Shown in pieces: positions 8,201 through 17,027 of a stretch of DNA of 42,358 nt. Source of the stretch: Gammaproteobacteria bacterium (GTDB taxonomy: Bacteria; Pseudomonadota; Gammaproteobacteria; SZUA-229). The notes under the pieces were generated by a model. That model was not told where the DNA came from, did not search any database, and saw nothing but the letters and a program-made list of their open reading frames with translations. The stretch is from assembly GCA_030595185.1 (NCBI GenBank), contig JAUVDT010000007.1:1-42358 (forward strand), in the 5' to 3' direction. How positions within the stretch are numbered: the first letter of the stretch is position 1; every line of letters begins with the position of its first letter. A program made the translations under genes and the position numbers.

Positions 8201-10027
8201 ATGAGCCATATTTCACAGGATAACCGTCTTCTTTCTATAGAGTCTCCTCTAGGTAAAGACGAGTTATTACTCGTATCATGTAATGGTAGCGAATATATAT
8301 CTGATATATTTGAGTACCAGCTTGATTTGTTATCTAATAATCTTGATATAAAGCCTCAAGATATTGTGGGTAAGCAAGTCACAATTAAAATTAATACCCC
8401 TGAAGTTCGTTACATAAATGGTCATATCAATAGTTTTACTCTAGGTGATTTAGCTACTGATTTTGATGGGCTTCGAACTTATAATGCGACATTAGTTCCA
8501 TGGTTCTGGTTTTTAACTAAACGCAAAGATTGTCGTATTTTTCAAAAGAAGTCGGCTATAGATATTATTAAATCTGTTATTTCAGACACTGGATATACTG
8601 ATTTTAAAATTCAAACAACGGGTACCTATCCAGTACGAGATTATTGTGTGCAATATAATGAAACAGATTATGATTTCATTAATAGATTGCTTCAAGAAGA
8701 AGGTATTTCATACTATTTTACCCATACATCATCAAAACATACTTTGTTATTTATAGATGCAAATACTGGCTATGAGGCCTGTAAAGAAAAAAATATAAAA
8801 TACAGTCGTGGTTCATTAATGGAGTCACATATTGATGACTGGTCTAGAACTTATCAGTTTTCATCTGGTAAGGTAACTACAACTGATTATGATTTTGAAG
8901 CACCGACTAAAAAGCTTGAAACCACATCACCATCGCTAGTTAATTTGCCTAAAATTAAGGACTATGAAATTTATAGTTATCCTGGTGAATATATAGATGC
9001 TAGTGATGGTAATCGTTTGTCGAAGAATCATATGGAAATGCTAGAGCAAGCTTACGATACTGTTCAAGGCAGTAGTAGTTGTGGTAGCTTTTCAGCCGGT
9101 TATACGTTTGATTTAGTTGAGCATGAGTCTTCTAGTGAGCAAGGAAAATATCTTTTGCATGAACTTCATATTGATGCAACCGATACTGGTTTTGGCTCGG
9201 GTAGTGATGGTGATTCTAATTACTCAAACTCATTTCTATGTGTACCAGAGAGCATTAAAGTTCGTCCAGTACATGTATTGCATAAAAATAGAATGTCTGG
9301 GCCACAAACCGCTATTGTCGTTGGCCCTCAAGGTGAAGAAATATACCTTGATAAGTTTAATAGAATTAAAGTTCAGTTTCACTGGGATCGTTTAGGTAAA
9401 AACGATGAAAATAGTTCTTGTTGGATTCGTGTATCAGAATCTTTTAGCGGTAAAAAGTGGGGGACCCATTTTATACCAAGAATTGGTCAGGAAGTAATAG
9501 TTGATTTTATTGATGGCGATCCTGATAAACCGATTATTTCTGGCGCTGTTTATAATGGTGATAATGCACCGCCTTATACTTCAAAGACTCAAAGCGGGAT
9601 TAAAACGCACTCTAGTCTGAATGGTGGAACATCAAATTACAATGAACTTAGGTTTGATGATAAAAAGGGTGAAGAAGAAGTCTATTTTCAAGCTGAAAAA
9701 GACTCTCGTCGTTTAGTAAAAAATGATGAAGAGGCAGAGATTCAAGCCAATCAAACATTAAAAGTTAAAGATAATAGAACTATTACGGTTACTGACGGTA
9801 ATGAAAGTACCACTGTATCTAAAGGAAGCCATACTTTAACTGTCAAGCAGTCTAGTACTACAAAAGCTCAAAAGATTCTTATTCAGGCAGATCAGTCAAT
9901 AGAGTTAAAAGTGGGTGGTAGTAGCATAAAAATGACACCTGCAGGCATCGTTATAAAATCAACAAAGATAGACGTTAAGGGTAGTGGAATGGTTATTATC
10001 AAAGGCGGTTTAACAAAGATTAACTAG
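8201..10027 (+). CDS. vgrG: VgrG, T6SS spike protein (TssI)
   Basis: A 608-residue protein that forms the trimeric spike on top of the Hcp tube. Domains in order: a gp27-like hub (about residues 10-330, with Y-C-V-Q-Y-N-E-T-D-Y and E-E-G-I-S-Y-Y-F typical of the family), and a gp5-like OB fold (about 375-455, including V-Q-F-H-W-D-R, W-I-R-V-S and G-D-P-D-K-P-I-I-S-G). A triple-stranded beta-helix spike follows, ending in I-K-G-G-L-T-K-I-N. The chain stops right after the spike, so there is no fused effector domain, and cargo must bind through the tip protein, an adaptor or Hcp. The next gene begins seven bases downstream. Confidence 0.97.
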   Translation: MSHISQDNRLLSIESPLGKDELLLVSCNGSEYISDIFEYQLDLLSNNLDIKPQDIVGKQVTIKINTPEVRYINGHINSFTLGDLATDFDGLRTYNATLVPWFWFLTKRKDCRIFQKKSAIDIIKSVISDTGYTDFKIQTTGTYPVRDYCVQYNETDYDFINRLLQEEGISYYFTHTSSKHTLLFIDANTGYEACKEKNIKYSRGSLMESHIDDWSRTYQFSSGKVTTTDYDFEAPTKKLETTSPSLVNLPKIKDYEIYSYPGEYIDASDGNRLSKNHMEMLEQAYDTVQGSSSCGSFSAGYTFDLVEHESSSEQGKYLLHELHIDATDTGFGSGSDGDSNYSNSFLCVPESIKVRPVHVLHKNRMSGPQTAIVVGPQGEEIYLDKFNRIKVQFHWDRLGKNDENSSCWIRVSESFSGKKWGTHFIPRIGQEVIVDFIDGDPDKPIISGAVYNGDNAPPYTSKTQSGIKTHSSLNGGTSNYNELRFDDKKGEEEVYFQAEKDSRRLVKNDEEAEIQANQTLKVKDNRTITVTDGNESTTVSKGSHTLTVKQSSTTKAQKILIQADQSIELKVGGSSIKMTPAGIVIKSTKIDVKGSGMVIIKGGLTKIN

Positions 10028-10034
10028 GTTCTTT

Positions 10035-10592
10035 ATGGAAAAGATACAGACTAAATTAGCTAAAAATGTAACTAAGCATTTCGAACTAAATGATGTTGGA
10101 ATTAATTTGCTTAAAGATGATCTAGAGACGACTGAGTTCTTAGATCTTTTAATTTCAAATGAATCATATTCTGATGCTATAAATCTACTTTCACACTCAC
10201 TACCTAAGCGTGAAGCTGTTTGGTGGGCATGTATTTGTGCTAAACAGAATGCAGAGCAATTAAATAATGAGCTTTATGATGAAACTTTAAAAATTGCTGA
10301 AAAATGGGTTTATGATCCTAGTGAGAAAAATCGTCGTCTTGCTGAATTTTATGCAGAGAAAGGCAAATATGAAACTGCAGCTGCCTGGGTTGCAGCAGCT
10401 GCATTCTGGTGCGGGGATAGCATAGTTGCTGAAAATGAACCTAAGATTGCCCCGGATGAGTATTTATATGCTCATGCAGTATCAGGATCAATTCTTACTT
10501 CTGTATCTATGGAGTCTGATGAAGATATGTCAGAAATATTTAAAAAATATATTGAACATGGGATTAATATTGCTAAAGGAGGTAATGGTTAA
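10035..10592 (+). CDS. T6SS-associated helical protein between vgrG and PAAR (possible adaptor)
   Basis: A 185-residue, largely helical, soluble protein with no signal peptide or membrane segment. Visible features are W-W-A-C near residue 58 and an Ala-rich helix A-A-A-W-V-A-A-A-A-F-W-C near 115-126. Its position between vgrG and the PAAR gene, with a 1-base overlap with the latter, is where cargo adaptors or chaperones (for example DUF4123 or DUF1795 proteins) are usually found, but it does not read as either of those. It resembles, from memory and with low certainty, the DUF6931 family seen at this position in other T6SS loci. An adaptor role is inferred; a cargo effector is less likely, because no immunity-like gene follows. 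Confidence 0.65.
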   Translation: MEKIQTKLAKNVTKHFELNDVGINLLKDDLETTEFLDLLISNESYSDAINLLSHSLPKREAVWWACICAKQNAEQLNNELYDETLKIAEKWVYDPSEKNRRLAEFYAEKGKYETAAAWVAAAAFWCGDSIVAENEPKIAPDEYLYAHAVSGSILTSVSMESDEDMSEIFKKYIEHGINIAKGGNG

Positions 10593-10879
10593 TGGGTAAA
10601 CCAGCTGCACGCATAGGAGATATGCATGTTTGTCCAAAAGTAACCTCTAAAGTGCCTCATGTAGGTGGTCCTATTGTGTTAGGTGCTTTTACTGTCCTAA
10701 TTGGAGGATCACCAGCCGCTAGAGCCGGGGATATGGCTATTTGTATAGGTCCGCCTGATAAAGTAGCAGCCGGTTCATCATCTGTTATTATTTCTGGTAA
10801 GCCAGCAGCGAGATTAGGTGATTCAAGTGGTCACGGTGGGAAAATTGTAGCGGGTTGTCCAACTGTTTTAATAGGGTGA
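10592..10879 (+). CDS. PAAR-domain tip protein
   Basis: A 95-residue protein made almost only of the PAAR fold, which caps the VgrG spike as a sharp cone. Characteristic repeats are K-P-A-A-R-I-G-D near the N-terminus, S-P-A-A-R-A-G-D in the middle and K-P-A-A-R-L-G-D late, with His/Cys residues (H12, C14, C52, H80, C89) that could hold the tip metal. There is no toxin extension. A near-perfect ribosome site AAGGAGGT lies at 10576-10583, eight bases before the ATG, which overlaps the preceding stop as TAATG. It is the last gene of this + strand unit and is followed by a terminator. Confidence 0.95.
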   Translation: MGKPAARIGDMHVCPKVTSKVPHVGGPIVLGAFTVLIGGSPAARAGDMAICIGPPDKVAAGSSSVIISGKPAARLGDSSGHGGKIVAGCPTVLIG

Positions 10880-10924
10880 TATTTGTTAGGAGTATTGCTA
10901 ATGTTACTCTTAATAATATAGTTT

Positions 10925-10955
10925 AAAAAGGCGAAGTTATTTACTTCGCCTTTTT
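10925..10955. terminator. Bidirectional rho-independent terminator
   Basis: A 13-pair perfect stem: AAAAAGGCGAAGT at 10925-10937 and ACTTCGCCTTTTT at 10943-10955, with a 5-base loop and a T-run on each strand. It lies between the converging PAAR gene and clpV, ending six bases from the clpV stop, and should stop both transcripts. Confidence 0.92.
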
Positions 10956-10960
10956 TATTA

Positions 10961-13612
10961 CTAATTTATAGTATATGAAAAATCACCTGTATCATTTACA
11001 TTAATATGAATGCTATTGATATCCTTGCTTTCAGATATTCTTCCGAGACATTCAGTTGCTAGTGATGGCAATAATGTTTTGTTAATAATGTTTTCAATAT
11101 TTCTTGCACCGGTATCAACTTCCTGGCTTCTTGCTACTATGTGTAAAGGAACATCCTCATCATAACTAAATTCTGCCGCATAGTTTTCTTTGACTCTGTC
11201 ACTAATTCGTTTCATATTGAGCTCACAAATCTTGATTAATATCTCATCTGCAAGAGGGTAATATGGAATAACCTGAGTTCGTCCTAAAAATGCGGGTCGG
11301 AAATGTTTTAATAAAGCAGGTCTAAACATTTCTAAAAGATCTTCATATTCAGGAATTTCTTCTTCTTGTTCGCATATGTGTCTTATGGTTTCTTCACCTG
11401 CATTAGATGTCATGATAATAATAGTATTTTTAAAATCTATATCCCTACCTTCACCATCTTTTATAGTGCCTTTATCGAACATCTGATAAAAGATGTCTTG
11501 TACACCTGGATGAGCTTTTTCCATTTCATCAAGTAAGATAATGCTATAAGGTTTTCTTCTTGCTGCTTCAGTTAATACACCACCTTCACCATAACCTACA
11601 TATCCTGGAGGAGATCCTAAAAGCATTGAAACTTTGTGTTCTTCTTTAAATTCAGACATGTTGATAACAGTAATATTTTGTTCGCCACCATACATTATGT
11701 CTGCAAGTGCCATTGCAGTTTCTGTTTTACCAACACCACTAGGCCCAACCATCAAAAATACGCCTATGGGTTTTCTAGGGTCTGTTAAGCCTGCACGCGA
11801 TGTTTGAATTGATTTTGAAACTAAATCCAGAGCATGAGATTGACCGATAACCCTTTTTTCAAGTTGACTGGTTAACTGTAGTACTGAACTTATTTCATCA
11901 TTAACCATTTTTCCGACGGGAATACCTGTCCAGTTAGCAATCACTTCTGCTATGGCCTGGGCATCAACATCTGGTTGCATCAAAGGTGTTTCTTTTTGAA
12001 CACCTGTTAATTTATTGGTTAATTCAAGCAATTTAGATTTAAGGTTATTGACTTCATCATCAGTTAATAATTCTTTATCGGATGATTTATCGTCACGTTT
12101 GTTATTGAAATTATTTTCAAGCTTATCTTTTATTGTTTTTATACTTTTTATAAAGTCTTTTTCTTGATTCCATTGTTCATTTAAGGTTTGATGCTTTTCC
12201 AGGCAATTTTCTTTATGTGAGATTATTTGACTAATCTCATCTTCTATATCACCACCAAAGGCTAATTCTTTTTCAAGTCGTTCAATATTTAATTCTGATT
12301 GATTAATTGTTCGTTGAAGGTCTTCAATATGCGAAGGAGTAGTGCTTTGACTAAGTGAAACACGTGCACATGCTGTATCAAGCAAACTTACAGATTTATC
12401 AGGTAATTGTCTGCCTGGCATATATCGCGCTGATAGTTTTACTGATTCAATAATTGCTTCATCTAATATATGTACTTTGTGATGTTCTTGTAAACTGGTA
12501 GCGATACCGCGCATCATTTCGATTGCTGTTGCTTCATCTGGCTCATCAATTTTTACAACCTGAAAACGTCTGGTCAGAGCAGGGTCTCTTTCAAAGTATT
12601 TTTTATACTCAGCCCATGTTGTTGCTGCAATTGTGCGCAGTTCACCTCTAGCCAAGGCAGGCTTTAATAAATTAGCGGCATCTCCTTGTCCCTCTTTACC
12701 ACCAGCACCTATTAAAGTGTGAGCTTCATCTATAAACATAATAATAGGGATAGGAGATGATTTAACTTCTTCTATGACTGATTTTAAACGGTTTTCGAAC
12801 TCACCTTTTATACTTGCTCCGGCTTGAAGTAGCCCTAAGTCAAGCACATGTATTAATACTCCCTTTAAAGGAGTTGGAACATCACCATTAGCAATGCGAA
12901 GTGCAAAACCTTCTACAACTGCAGTTTTACCCACACCGGCTTCACCGGTGAGAATAGGGTTATTTTGTCGTCGTCGTGTAAGAATATCAATAATTTGACG
13001 TATTTCCTGGTCACGTCCTAATACTGGATCAATTAAACCTTGTTGTGCTTTTTCAGTTAAATTTACTGTGTATTTTTTTAAGGCATTACCTGTAGAAATA
13101 GCAGGAGTTTCTGAGCCGCCGGCTGAGTTTTGTTGTGACTCAGCTGTAGTTCCAAATGTATCGAGTATTGCTTCTTTAATGCTCTCTTCAGTAATTTTAG
13201 ATAAGGAAGGAATACTAGGTATGAATTGACTTTTTAATTTATCATCAATGATTAATGCACCGATTATATGAGCAGATGAAATGATCTGATGTTCAAACTC
13301 AATTGATGATACTACCCAGGATTGTTTTATTAAATTAACCAGTTCCAGAGAAAGAGCGGGTGGTTTTACATTACCTGTTTGAAGTTTATCCAATGATGAA
13401 TTTAATTCGGTTTTTAATATGTCAGGGTTTATTGAAAGTATATTAAGTATTTTTTGTATATCTGTTGTACTTTCATCAAGTAACTTAAATAAGAAGTGTT
13501 CAATTTCTACATTGTAATGACCTCTATTCATACAATAGCCTGCCGATGATTCAAGTGCAGATTTAGTAATCGGGTTCATCTTGTTAATTAATGCTTTTAA
13601 ATTTAGTTCCAT
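10961..13612 (-). CDS. clpV: ClpV, T6SS sheath-recycling AAA+ ATPase (TssH)
   Basis: An 883-residue ClpB-like ATPase that disassembles contracted TssB/TssC sheaths. Order of domains: Clp N domain (about 1-150), first AAA+ module with Walker A G-E-A-G-V-G-K-T at 223-230 and Walker B M-F-I-D-E-A-H, a coiled-coil middle domain (about 425-560), and a second AAA+ module with Walker A G-P-S-G-V-G-K-T near 625 and Walker [11 protein letters not shown]-terminal small domain follows. The helical N-terminal segment and the linker differ from housekeeping ClpB and fit the T6SS type, as does its place as last gene of the sheath/baseplate operon, 30 bases after tssG. An AGGGAA ribosome site lies nine bases upstream. 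Confidence 0.96.
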   Translation of the reverse strand: MELNLKALINKMNPITKSALESSAGYCMNRGHYNVEIEHFLFKLLDESTTDIQKILNILSINPDILKTELNSSLDKLQTGNVKPPALSLELVNLIKQSWVVSSIEFEHQIISSAHIIGALIIDDKLKSQFIPSIPSLSKITEESIKEAILDTFGTTAESQQNSAGGSETPAISTGNALKKYTVNLTEKAQQGLIDPVLGRDQEIRQIIDILTRRRQNNPILTGEAGVGKTAVVEGFALRIANGDVPTPLKGVLIHVLDLGLLQAGASIKGEFENRLKSVIEEVKSSPIPIIMFIDEAHTLIGAGGKEGQGDAANLLKPALARGELRTIAATTWAEYKKYFERDPALTRRFQVVKIDEPDEATAIEMMRGIATSLQEHHKVHILDEAIIESVKLSARYMPGRQLPDKSVSLLDTACARVSLSQSTTPSHIEDLQRTINQSELNIERLEKELAFGGDIEDEISQIISHKENCLEKHQTLNEQWNQEKDFIKSIKTIKDKLENNFNNKRDDKSSDKELLTDDEVNNLKSKLLELTNKLTGVQKETPLMQPDVDAQAIAEVIANWTGIPVGKMVNDEISSVLQLTSQLEKRVIGQSHALDLVSKSIQTSRAGLTDPRKPIGVFLMVGPSGVGKTETAMALADIMYGGEQNITVINMSEFKEEHKVSMLLGSPPGYVGYGEGGVLTEAARRKPYSIILLDEMEKAHPGVQDIFYQMFDKGTIKDGEGRDIDFKNTIIIMTSNAGEETIRHICEQEEEIPEYEDLLEMFRPALLKHFRPAFLGRTQVIPYYPLADEILIKICELNMKRISDRVKENYAAEFSYDEDVPLHIVARSQEVDTGARNIENIINKTLLPSLATECLGRISESKDINSIHINVNDTGDFSYTIN

Positions 13613-13642
13613 AATTTTATTCCCTGCATGTTTTCTTGTTTA

Positions 13643-14731
13643 TTACTTAATTTTTAAAGTATATTCAGTTGGATTATTAGATTTTTTTGTTGCCTGACTC
13701 ATGAGCCATGTATTCCAGCCTAAAGTTAAATTTTCAGAGCGACCAAAAGCGACTGGTTGAGGTTTTTTTGGAAATATGACTTTTAGATAGACATCAAACT
13801 TATGCTCTGGGCCTATATATAATTTTGTAAGGTCATATAGTTTTTTTATATTGTCTGAGTCGGGTGAAAAGTCATCAATTTGATCATAGTTAACGGGGCC
13901 AACATGAATACTAAATTTAGACTGAGGTATGTTTGCATACCCACCTAAAACAACTGTTTTTCCTAATTCTGTATTATTACCCTTTTTATCAAATTTACTG
14001 GGCAAATAAGTACGAGACTCATTTAATAACTGGCACCATCCACCAGTAAATTCTTCTATTCGTACAGGTACGTCGAAGTAATCACTTAAAATAGACTTTA
14101 ACCCGTATTGAGTACGGTTTGTTTGACTGAATAGTCCACTGTAGTATGCAATAGATAAATCATTTAGAAACATTCTATTGCGTGTTTTTTCAGTTCCTAG
14201 GCCACATAGGGACAATAGGGCATTAGTAAAAGTATCATTAATGTTATGAAAGTCTTGATTTCGTCTCTCAAACTCAATTGGGTAATTGTATTTAACGGAT
14301 GCCTGGTAAAAAAGAGAGATAGTACGGTGATTAAAGTAATCAAAGAATGTTTTTAAAGCGTAATCTTTTTGTTTAGTTCTCTCGTTAACTAATTCGCTGT
14401 AATGATATGGCAGAATACCTGAAGGACCTGTTAGACCCATAAAACTTATTTGTATTTCCCATTTGTCATTAACACCAGTTTTTATTTGTTTTATATTGCT
14501 AATATCTGTTTCAGGAAATATTAACTTTTGGATAGTTGAAAATCTAATAGGCTCTAAATGAGGAGGCGTGTTTAAATTAATAAGGTCGTAAATATTTATA
14601 TTCTTGGTTGAGTAATTGTGCACGTAGTGGCATTCAATCAGTTTTACAGATTGAACGAAGGAAAAGTTCTTTGATTCAGACTGTAAAGCCTGAATTACAG
14701 AAGTCTTTTTGATCCGCTTTGTGGTAAGCAT
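13643..14731 (-). CDS. tssG: TssG, T6SS baseplate protein
   Basis: A 362-residue baseplate wedge protein that acts with TssE, TssF and TssK. The N-terminal stretch S-V-I-Q-A-L-Q followed by F-S-F-V-Q-S-V-K-L-I-E matches the family opening, and G-P-S-G-I-L-P-Y-H-Y near residue 137 is a strong TssG signature. The start lies 37 bases inside the end of tssF. It is supported by an AAGGA ribosome site 11 bases upstream and by the family-typical residues that begin right after it. Length is normal for the family. Confidence 0.93.
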   Translation of the reverse strand: MLTTKRIKKTSVIQALQSESKNFSFVQSVKLIECHYVHNYSTKNINIYDLINLNTPPHLEPIRFSTIQKLIFPETDISNIKQIKTGVNDKWEIQISFMGLTGPSGILPYHYSELVNERTKQKDYALKTFFDYFNHRTISLFYQASVKYNYPIEFERRNQDFHNINDTFTNALLSLCGLGTEKTRNRMFLNDLSIAYYSGLFSQTNRTQYGLKSILSDYFDVPVRIEEFTGGWCQLLNESRTYLPSKFDKKGNNTELGKTVVLGGYANIPQSKFSIHVGPVNYDQIDDFSPDSDNIKKLYDLTKLYIGPEHKFDVYLKVIFPKKPQPVAFGRSENLTLGWNTWLMSQATKKSNNPTEYTLKIK

Positions 14732-16524
14732 GTTTTTAATAATCCTTCTTTACCTTTTATTTTTGTTGTGCAGCGAACAAATGAATTTATGGGACAATAT
14801 AACTTAAAGAAACTTTCTAATACGCTTGCTAATAAATAACCACTACTACCAGAGAGGAACTTCTGATCCAACTCTATTGTTATATCAAGCCCATTGCATA
14901 ATGCTGATTTGTCATTAATTTTTAGCGGTGCAGTTGCTTGTTTCACAGTAATACAGGTAATAGATTCAATAATTAGTTTGGTGCTTCTTCTATCGGTGAA
15001 ATCGTAAAGCTGTAATATTTCTTTAAGAGCAGAAGCTGAGTTATCATCTGAAGTAAGTGATAAGTGATTAAGGTTTAAATGAGATAGTAGACGCCATCTT
15101 GCTTTGTTTTTTAATGGTGGATATATAGTGGTACTGGGTTGATGTAGAAACTGTATGCTTTTAGTTGGTGGTGAGTTGCTAACACAATAAAGATCTGACT
15201 GGTCCGATCCAATAGAGATAATACTAGGAAGATCATGGTTACAGCATGTGGTTTCGACCAGTAAAACATGATTGTTTTCAGCAGCAGGATTAAAATTAAT
15301 ATCCGATAAAGAAATACTGGTCATTGTTTTAGGGGAATATTTATTTTTATTGCTATTTTTAATCTGGCGATTTGAACTCCAAAATACAGTGTCCTTAGAT
15401 AAATCATGTTCTTTTCCATAAAAGGGCGTGTATTGATTGATGTTGCCACTAGGATCGCTCACGGATACCGTATCTATTGAATAAACTTCAAGAGAATTGT
15501 ATTGCCTTAAATCAGGTATCACTTCATAAGAGTTTTCATAGTGTGTAAGCTTTATGGGTTCTGCCTGCATCTGAAATAGATTAATAACAGGAGTGCAGCC
15601 AAGTAATAAATTATCTATGGATATATTTCTTTCGAGCTCCATATCGGCACTGTCTAGATAAATATAAATATTGAGTTCTTTTTTGTAATTCTCATTAAAA
15701 TTGGAAGATATGTCATTAATATCAATGAACATAAATTTTTCTGGAAATACAAAAAATTCAGTCAGTAATCTATAGCCAATAAATGATTGATTCGGATAGG
15801 GTAATAAACCTTCATCTTCATTGAATCCAACTTGCTGTATAGATGATTTATCAAGATATATAGGCTTCAAATCATCTTCACTGTGTGTCATTACAACGCC
15901 GTGACAGTTTCTAAATAATAGTTCATAGAAAGGATGGATATATTGAGGTTGTCCCTTTAAATAAAATCTAAGTTGTTTGAAATTAAGCTCGTGTATCTCG
16001 AAATCATCGTTAATGGGTTTGAGTTGAATATGAAGAACAGAACCTGCACCGCGAGCATGTTTAGATCCTGGAGTTGAAAAAGGGCGTGATTTTATCTGTG
16101 CTTTAGTGACTTCAAGTGGGACCATTTCAACGGGATACACCGTCTTAAATCGACATTGTGTACTGTTAAATTTAGCGGTGTCTAAGTAAACATGCTTAGA
16201 AATATTAGAAACTGAATCAGCTTTAGTCTCATCTGCATTAAATTGTATAACAGAGCAAGACGGTATCTGCCTTAAATAATGAGGGTAAAGTACATTTAAA
16301 AAGGCATCGCTTATTTCAGGGAAATCATCTTCCAGCTTATATTGAATACGGGCGTTAAGATAAGCAAAGCTTTCTATTAGACGTGATACATGTGGATCTT
16401 CTATCGTGTCGTCAGCGATTCCTAATCGAGAAGCAATTTTTGGGTGTTGCTCAGAAAACTCTTTACCAAGTTGTCGTATATAGGCAAGTTCTTTTTCATA
16501 GTAGGGAAGTAGATCATCAGACAT
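14695..16524 (-). CDS. tssF: TssF, T6SS baseplate protein
   Basis: A 609-residue wedge protein that pairs with TssG in the baseplate. The N-terminus is the family hallmark: L-L-P-Y-Y-E-K-E-L-A-Y-I-R near residues 5-17, then P-K-I-A-S-R-L-G and D-P-H-V-S-R-L-I-E-S-F-A-Y-L. L-Y-P-H-Y-L-R-Q-I-P-S follows near residue 95. Typical length. The start follows the tssE stop by one base, with a GAGGA ribosome site inside the end of tssE. Confidence 0.95.
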   Translation of the reverse strand: MSDDLLPYYEKELAYIRQLGKEFSEQHPKIASRLGIADDTIEDPHVSRLIESFAYLNARIQYKLEDDFPEISDAFLNVLYPHYLRQIPSCSVIQFNADETKADSVSNISKHVYLDTAKFNSTQCRFKTVYPVEMVPLEVTKAQIKSRPFSTPGSKHARGAGSVLHIQLKPINDDFEIHELNFKQLRFYLKGQPQYIHPFYELLFRNCHGVVMTHSEDDLKPIYLDKSSIQQVGFNEDEGLLPYPNQSFIGYRLLTEFFVFPEKFMFIDINDISSNFNENYKKELNIYIYLDSADMELERNISIDNLLLGCTPVINLFQMQAEPIKLTHYENSYEVIPDLRQYNSLEVYSIDTVSVSDPSGNINQYTPFYGKEHDLSKDTVFWSSNRQIKNSNKNKYSPKTMTSISLSDINFNPAAENNHVLLVETTCCNHDLPSIISIGSDQSDLYCVSNSPPTKSIQFLHQPSTTIYPPLKNKARWRLLSHLNLNHLSLTSDDNSASALKEILQLYDFTDRRSTKLIIESITCITVKQATAPLKINDKSALCNGLDITIELDQKFLSGSSGYLLASVLESFFKLYCPINSFVRCTTKIKGKEGLLKTCLPQSGSKRLL

Positions 16525-16525
16525 A

Positions 16526-17017
16526 TTAGGCTTCCTCGATACTAATGTTTCTGGTTATAGGTTCTAAAATGGAATCAAATATTATTTTTTCAGGCATTGG
16601 CTCTGCATATAATACTGCCTCTATTCTGAATCGTAATGTTCTGTCAGTGCGGTCCATATTTTCAAGGTATTTAACTTTTACAGATTGAAATCTAGGTTCA
16701 AAATACTTAATCGTTTTTTCAATGTTTTTACAAAAGTCTGATCGTTTATCAATATCTATCATGTTGATAGTAGCAAGATCTGGTAATCCATAGTTTACCA
16801 ATGATTTTTCTACTTCTTTCAATTCACTAGGGAATTCACTAATTCGATACCTCGAGTTAAAAAGACTTTCAAGATCTCTACGAACGCTACTTTTTAGATG
16901 ATTTAAGTTAAACTTTTCATCGCTCTGGTTTTCTTTTTTATTTGTTTCTGGCGAGTCATCAATAATCCTATCAAGGATTGATGGTCTCAACTTATGTTTT
17001 ATAGATATATTTTGCAT
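16526..17017 (-). CDS. tssE: TssE, T6SS baseplate gp25-like protein
   Basis: A gp25-like protein that starts sheath polymerisation at the baseplate. The conserved opening P-S-I-L-D-R-I-I-D-D lies just after the ATG at 17017, and the gp25 core includes S-V-R-R-D-L-E-x-L-F-N-S-R and L-x-x-Y-G-L-P-D. An upstream in-frame start at 17092 would add 25 residues and overlap tssC2 by 65 bases. I prefer 17017 (163 residues) because it gives family-like length and places the start 10 bases after the tssC2 stop. An AGG lies at the usual side but with a long 13-base spacing. Confidence 0.88.
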   Translation of the reverse strand: MQNISIKHKLRPSILDRIIDDSPETNKKENQSDEKFNLNHLKSSVRRDLESLFNSRYRISEFPSELKEVEKSLVNYGLPDLATINMIDIDKRSDFCKNIEKTIKYFEPRFQSVKVKYLENMDRTDRTLRFRIEAVLYAEPMPEKIIFDSILEPITRNISIEEA

Positions 17018-17027
17018 TAAATAATCG

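Noticed and set aside
9117-9395. 92-codon frame inside vgrG on the same strand
   Set aside because: It overlaps the conserved VgrG OB-fold coding region in another frame and has no start signal.
10592-10879. PAAR protein as a toxin-bearing effector
   Set aside because: The chain ends with the PAAR fold; there is no extension, and the next gene is convergent clpV, not an immunity gene.
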